A model generated the notes under the pieces. The model ran no database searches. It was not told the DNA's origin and was given only the letters and a program-made list of their open reading frames with translations. The translations under genes were made by a program, and so were the position numbers. A stretch of 64,000 nt of DNA, taken from Endothia cerciana (taxonomy: Eukaryota > Ascomycota > Sordariomycetes > Diaporthales > Cryphonectriaceae). The DNA lies in the NCBI GenBank assembly GCA_026119935.1, contig JALRMH010000045.1, positions 62,001 through 126,000 of the forward strand, given 5' to 3'. This document shows, in pieces, positions 58,411 to 64,000 of this stretch (position 1 is the first letter of the stretch; every line of letters starts with the position of its first letter).

Positions 58411-61400
58411 GCAGCAGGTCTGGTAGGGAAGAGTGGAGGGAATAGGATGCAACACCGGATCGAGGCTCGTGAAGGAGAGAACCCCTGGGGTCAACACCGA
58501 GCTGCAGCGCTATAGTCCTGAAATTCCATGGACGTTGTGAGGCTGTTACCCCGTCTTTAGGAAGCCCAGACTGTTCAACATACAGGGGGCGCTGTACTTC
58601 AATCATCCTACCTGGTGGTGCCCCCTCTGGAGGAGTTACATTCGAGCGTCTTGAGACCGCCACGAGGATCTTGATAAATGAGATCTCTTCATGCGCTAGG
58701 CCATTATCTCAAAGTACCCGAGACTCTGGATCCAGGGGTTGTTAGAATCGTATGTGCCGGTCCTGATCATACAGCAACCACCATCTAAAATACCACACAT
58801 CCCCATTGTGCTCAAAGGGGATCATGAAAGATGATTGGTACCGCACCCACAGGCTAACTGCATAATTACAAGATGACTACGAGATGACCGACCGCTTGCA
58901 TGTCCAACCACCTTGGGGTAGCATCTCCACCAACTATTGACAGTTTAATAGCCGGTCGTCAGTATACGCGCATGCGTCTCTGGGCCGAGATACCGCGACA
59001 CGTCCGACACGTCCCCGCTGCTGCACGCCCTCGTTCCGCCGTGGGCTGGGCGCCTCGGAGGACGGAACCGAGTTCTGCGCTGCGAGGAAGAACGGGACAG
59101 GAGGGGAGGGGACGGGGGGGCCCAGGGGGGCAGGCAGGCCTGGGCCCTGGACCCCCCTGGCGATCCGTGCCAACCTTAGGACCCCAGTTGCATGCTGGGG
59201 GTCTGCACGCGTGGGCTGGGTTGAGGTAGGCCCGCCGTCGTGACCCACCACCTCCACGCTTGGTGCATCAGTGCGCTTCAGGTGAGAGCGCAGCACCGCC
59301 CAACCAATTAAACTGACAGCGCTTTGAAACAGAGCGGGGCCCAATCACGAGGCACGCCGAGGCACCCATCCCACAGCGCATTCGCGGAGGAAGTCGAGCC
59401 CTTTTGTTGGAGCACCCGCATCGACCGGTTTTGTGGGATGTGAATGTGGGATCTTGCGGTGAGTCTCAGGTCGGCTCTGCGGTGCGCTGCAAGACCAACG
59501 GTTCAGCCAAGTTGAACCGCACGCTGAGACAGGCCTGGCTGCTGAGCTACCTTTATTTTCCAGGCCGGTGTGATCATGTGTGAATCACTGAGAGGATTTG
59601 CGAGTACGAATGCGGCGCGCACACGCATTAACATGGGCTATAGCGGTCGTTTACCGCGTTCGGACACTTTGGCTTGCCGGTCGAGCCCATGGTGTTGCAA
59701 CGCTGGTACCCACGGCAGCGATGGTCAAGCTGACAACATCGACAGTTTGTTTCACTTGGAGGAGAAACCCGTCCCAACTCTTACGCACCCTCGCCGGCAG
59801 ATATATTACTTCAAGCATAACGTCGGCTCGGTTCGGGGAAAACGACACAGTCTCTGACTCGGTCCCATGTGACACCCCAACGTTCGTGAAGCACCCACCG
59901 CCTTGTCGTTCCCTGAAGGTGGTACAAGCAGACCGCATATCAGCACTTTGTCCCGTGACGAAAAGTTGGAGCGGTGACTCTTCGCATGGCGATGCGGCTT
60001 TGCCGCATGCCAGCGAGCTATCGGACTGGGTTGTTCTTCTTCTTTGTGCTAATCTGCCGGTCTATCCACTGTCGGACGTCACAAAAAATGTCGACAGCCG
60101 CGACTCGGCTGGCATGGATGGCTCTTGGTATAAAGATCGTCGTCGGCCGTCATCAACAGGCTTCGTGTTGCCGGTTCGGCGACCTGGACGCCACAGCACA
60201 GCCAAACACCTCCTCATGAACATGTTGCCATCCGAAAGAGGACGTCATTCCGAGTTTCATCTCATCCGTTCAGGATCGTAATCGACGATTCCATCGCCTT
60301 GGTCGATCTACCAGCAGCAACAGATGATCCTCGTGATCTGCAGAACGATGATGCTCTGGTGGTCTCCTTGGGGCTGCTTACGGCCCACGGCCTCGCCGTC
60401 GTGGACCCGTCAGCCACGAGGCCACAACGACCTCGACTCAGCGGGCCAAACAGTGAAGGCAGCAGCCGCTGGGAGAAACAGAGCGACAGCTAGAATGGCT
60501 CGATCAATCCGTAATCTCTCGGGACGGCCCAGCTGCCGCCATTGACAGCATTCTGATATGCGCCTGCATACGTGGGTATGGTTGCACGGAGAACTGATCG
60601 CAATGATCTCCTCCAGGGGTCCCGGACTGCAAAGCTCGTATTCTATCACCCATAGATGTTGTGTGCATTGTCTCAGTTATGCGGCGGTTGCCAACCAGTG
60701 GCGTCCTTTGGGTTTGCAAATTACAAGCAATGCCAGTATGCCACGTTCGTCGTATTTCCCTATCTTTATCCTCACTAGTAAGATCTAAGAGGGTCTTCAG
60801 ACAACGAGGATCGCGATAAGTGCATGCTGGAAATCGATCCCGATGCAAGTCCCTGGGCAATTCTGGTTCAACCCCACTAGGTTTGTGGAAATGGCACCCA
60901 TCCCGTTCTTCATGCCCCCAGGATATTTACGGTAACAGAAACAGGAGGTCAACATCGACCTGTTGCATTGATGTTCAAAGATGCTCATTACCGGTGGGCC
61001 ACTGCGATGCGCTTGAGGGCCCAAGGCTGAGGTACGATACGGCGAGGGCTGGACCCAGGGCCTCGTGTGGAAATGAGCATCGGCCATGATTGACAGGTCG
61101 GCATGAAGTAGCCCCTTTCGAATCATCATCAAGCGAACATCCAAACAGACACAGCCACAGCCTCGCCTCTCAATACTTCCTTGACCCTGCGTGCTGGTAC
61201 ACACAGCAATAAGGACGTCCACGTGTTATTATTTGCTCCAGACCGGGTCATGGCCCGGTTGAGACGGAGTGAAACTGAAAACGGTCGCGGCAAGCCCACT
61301 TGTCATCCTAGGAAAATCTCCGATCTCAACACCATGAGAAGCTCTCGCTTGCCATGGGCTCCGTGGCAAAACTTTGATATCGGACTCGTGGCACTTCGGT

Positions 61401-63440
61401 GTCGTAGCCGCGGGGGCCAAGGCCGCAGGCGGAAGGCTTGCAATGAACCCGTGGTCTATCGGCTGCCCCAGCATGGCAGCCCGTTCGACTGACCCTTCAC
61501 GACGGAGCCGAAGCCTGCTCGAGGCCTCGGCGGGGCGCTCGAGCTCACCCATCCTGCCTCGCGATGAACGTGGACAGCGGGATACGGCTCGTTGCTCGCG
61601 GACAGGGTAAATACAATCGTGCCAGGGTCTAATGCGGACAAGGTGGATGAACCAGCATTGATGAAACAACGACGGAGCTTAAAGTAGTGCTGGCCCCGCT
61701 CGACGAATGGTCCTGAGAATGTCTTGGGCCACCCCCTGGCCCCCCTCCCGAGAGTCCCACTGCTGCCACTGACATGGTTCAGTTCACCAGTCGATCTAGC
61801 GCGGCGAGGCACTCCCCGCCAGTCGATTGAACTCTGCTGCGACCGGCGGCCCCTGGTCTGGCTGCTCGTGTGGCTCCGAGAGGATTCCCCCCAGAGAATT
61901 CTCTGGCGGCCGGATCTCTCACCATCAGTGTATCACTGACAGTGCAGCCCCTCCCTCCCTCCCCTTTCATAGATCAACCGGGCCTCCCTGATGATCCTGT
62001 CCTCGAACAATGGAACCAGTGGCTTTTCGCTGCGCTACGTAACAGGTATTATGGGGCACGGCTGCGCCAGCTCGGGAGCATCCTGAGGCCATCCTCTAAA
62101 AGAAGCCGTCCCCTGCTATCAGAGCATTTTTCACGCCGGACCCCTCTCCTCTCTTTCCCTCCTCCCACCTGACACCTGCTGTCTCGATATCGTGGCTCGA
62201 GTCTCTCGTTTTCTGTTGTTGTTGTTGTTGTTGTGTTTTTGATTACTATCTGGCCCTCCTCCTCCTCCTCCTAATCCTCCTGCCCGGGTCTGGTGCGAGC
62301 CGTTATATCCCCGCGGCGCTATTTGTAGGAGCAAGACGAGAATTTATTTCCCACCACCTCCACTATCACCCACGCGAAACTATGATACGAACCACCTAAA
62401 CCGATTGCGAGCGTCCGATATTTGCCCCACAGCATATCAGATCAGGGCGCGACCGAATTCGCCAAGCAGTTATTGTTCCGACTGGAGTTGAGCGGACCCG
62501 AGTTGAATTTGACCCGGCCTCTCGAGGGAAGTCTCTCCGCGTTGAAGGATCAAGATTCTGGGCTCGTGCAGGCAAACAAAAAGGGGCCGTGGGACGCCCA
62601 GCCAAGAACCAGAGCCAGCCCTAGGACTTGCAGCCAGCCCTTCCCACCTGCTTATTACGGCCACATCACATCAGCTAGCTGAGGAGGTAAGCGCAGCACA
62701 ACCTCCCGTCAGCAGCTACGAATGCTACCTCCCGCCCGGAGAGAAGACCCGACTGACTGCTGTATCCGCTGTTAGCTATCGATTTGGTCTCCGCTACTGG
62801 GAGGCTAGCGTGCATCTCTGCGACTCTGGCCTTGCCGAATCAGAACCTTCCAGCACAGGAGTCTCACCCGCTGGGCGACATTTGAAACCCCAAAACCCAA
62901 CCGACCCAAAAAGGGCTTAGAGGGTGGGAATAAAAGAGAAAGGGGAAACTCGAGACTCGACACAGCCGTCGACTTCTTTTTCCCTGTCAGCTCGAACTCG
63001 ACATCCGAGAGAAGAGAGAAGGACAAGAGAGTGTCAACCTTTTTTTTTCCTCTTCTTTCTTCCCCCTCCCCCCCTTCTCCCCCCATTCCAACACCAACAA
63101 GGCATTTCCGCTCCCACCTTCAAGGAGGCTTCTCTGCCGCGACAGTCTCGGGCCTTGTTATTGGCCTTGATCCTGTCTGGGGAGTCAGTCAGCATCCGTC
63201 CATTAGCTGGATCAGCCAAGCGAATCGAAGCGGCGGCACCGCCTGTGTGGGATACGAAGTAGCAGCCACCCCGAGCCGCCCATCGACTTTTTGGGCTTAT
63301 CTTCACCCAAACGGCCTCTGCACGTCGCTCTTCCCAGCGCTCGTCGATCGAAGCGCCATTCTTTTCCCTCCCAACACCTCCTGCCACCACCGCCGTCAAT
63401 CCCAGACGACTCCACACCTGCGCGCAGCAGTCCCCTCAAC
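58411..63440. other. Gene-poor region and long leader of the right-edge gene
   Basis: Five kilobases without a recognisable gene. Visible structure: a G-rich segment with a perfect 9-bp inverted repeat (59122-59130 with 59152-59160), a 7-bp inverted repeat CGGTTCA/TGAACCG near 59497-59520, TTG repeats near 62215-62232 and CTC repeats near 62250-62270. From about 62930 the sequence becomes CT-rich and probably represents the promoter and long 5' leader of the gene at 63441. Confidence 0.5.
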
Positions 63441-64000
63441 ATGAGCGCAGCCATCGCAATGGCTCCGTCGCCTGCTCCTCACGGCAGGCCAGCCTTTGGT
63501 GGAGATGCGGCCCCTGCAGCAGCATCCTCGAGCGCCGCGGGCCCCGCCGCCTCTGCCTCGCTCTCGCCATCCGCCCAGCGAACAGCCGTGACGGGAACAC
63601 CGAATGCGACCGCACCATCTGCGCACCAACAGCACACATCACGCACCGGCAGTGGCAGCCCGAGGGGCCAGGCACACGGTGCTGCCAAACCCTCGCCCCC
63701 CAGCGCGTAAGCCTCCCCCCCCCCTCCCCCCGAATCCTGAGCATCCTGAGCTTCTTTGGGGCATCAGAAACCCAACCCCGGCTGCCCCCGTTTGGCTTCA
63801 CGTTCAATGCTGACCAAGTTCACACCTGATTGCAGTCCTCGCAACGCTGGTGGTCCACCCAGAATAATCGTCAAGAAGGAGCCAGGATCGCCAGAGCTGC
63901 CCACGTCCCGGCACCGCCCTCGCAGGCTGGATCTGTCCAAGAACGTCAACAGCACATCCCCGGCTACCGCACGGCCCTACACCGCGCGTGATGCTTCTGC
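63441..64000 (+). CDS. Low-complexity protein, partial at the right edge
   Basis: Exon 1 (63441-63706) and the start of exon 2 (63836 onward) join in phase at an Ala codon, giving 143 residues before the window ends; the intron has GTAAGC and TTGCAG borders, a CTGAC branch and a C-rich first part. The first 90 residues are Ala/Ser/Pro-rich and disordered. Exon 2 is more distinctive, with RIIVKKEPGSPELP (SUMO-consensus-like KKEP), then an Arg-rich patch and LDLSKNVN. This looks like the disordered N-terminus of a nuclear or regulatory protein such as a transcription factor or kinase, but I do not recognise the family. The downstream domain lies outside the window. Confidence 0.7.

Noticed and set aside
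59598..60281. 227-codon open frame, plus strand
   Set aside because: No protein-like features and a neighbouring frame of similar quality.

Overview
The window comes from the nuclear genome of a filamentous ascomycete (Pezizomycotina; the protein flavour and compact introns suggest a Sordariomycete, but genus cannot be fixed from sequence alone). Reasons: genes are single transcription units with 50-270 nt GT-AG introns, CTAAC/CTGAC-type branch sites and C-ending codon preference, and they include fungal-restricted families (RTA1-like, DUF5672, Ser/Thr-rich GPI-type wall protein). No operons, phage, insertion sequences, CRISPR arrays or convincing tRNA/rRNA genes were seen. I resolved 18 protein genes (one partial), most with exon borders checked by reading phase and family conservation.

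Layout: 1-6776 is gene-poor. 6777-18756 holds a SMP-30/gluconolactonase-like protein, an alpha-N-terminal protein methyltransferase, an LMBR1-type membrane protein, an aldehyde dehydrogenase and a C2H2 zinc-finger regulator. After a 4 kb gap, 22762-28031 holds two divergently oriented DUF5672 paralogues with an identically placed first intron, then SEC12 (the Sar1 exchange factor of COPII). 30492-42424 is sparse: a GPI-type wall protein, an RTA1-like membrane protein and a WHIM1-type chromatin protein. 44075-58410 is a dense housekeeping block: ribosomal protein uL2, adenosine kinase, an EST1/SMG7-like protein, a ZNF511-like zinc-finger protein, the splicing factor BUD31, complex I subunit NDUFA6, RNA polymerase I/III subunit RPC19 and an NmrA-like protein. 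58411-63440 is gene-poor, and a low-complexity protein runs off the right edge.

The genes do not form an evident pathway or secondary-metabolite cluster; neighbours share promoters or 3' space rather than function. The points most worth a second look are: a GC-AG intron with a perfect TACTAAC branch in BUD31, itself a spliceosome component; the divergent DUF5672 pair, one of which has gained a charged, Ala/Gln-rich C-terminal tail; mitochondrial-presequence-like N-terminal extensions on adenosine kinase and possibly the aldehyde dehydrogenase; and about twenty G/C homopolymer tracts of 12-16 nt that avoid coding sequence and, inside introns, are always C on the sense strand.
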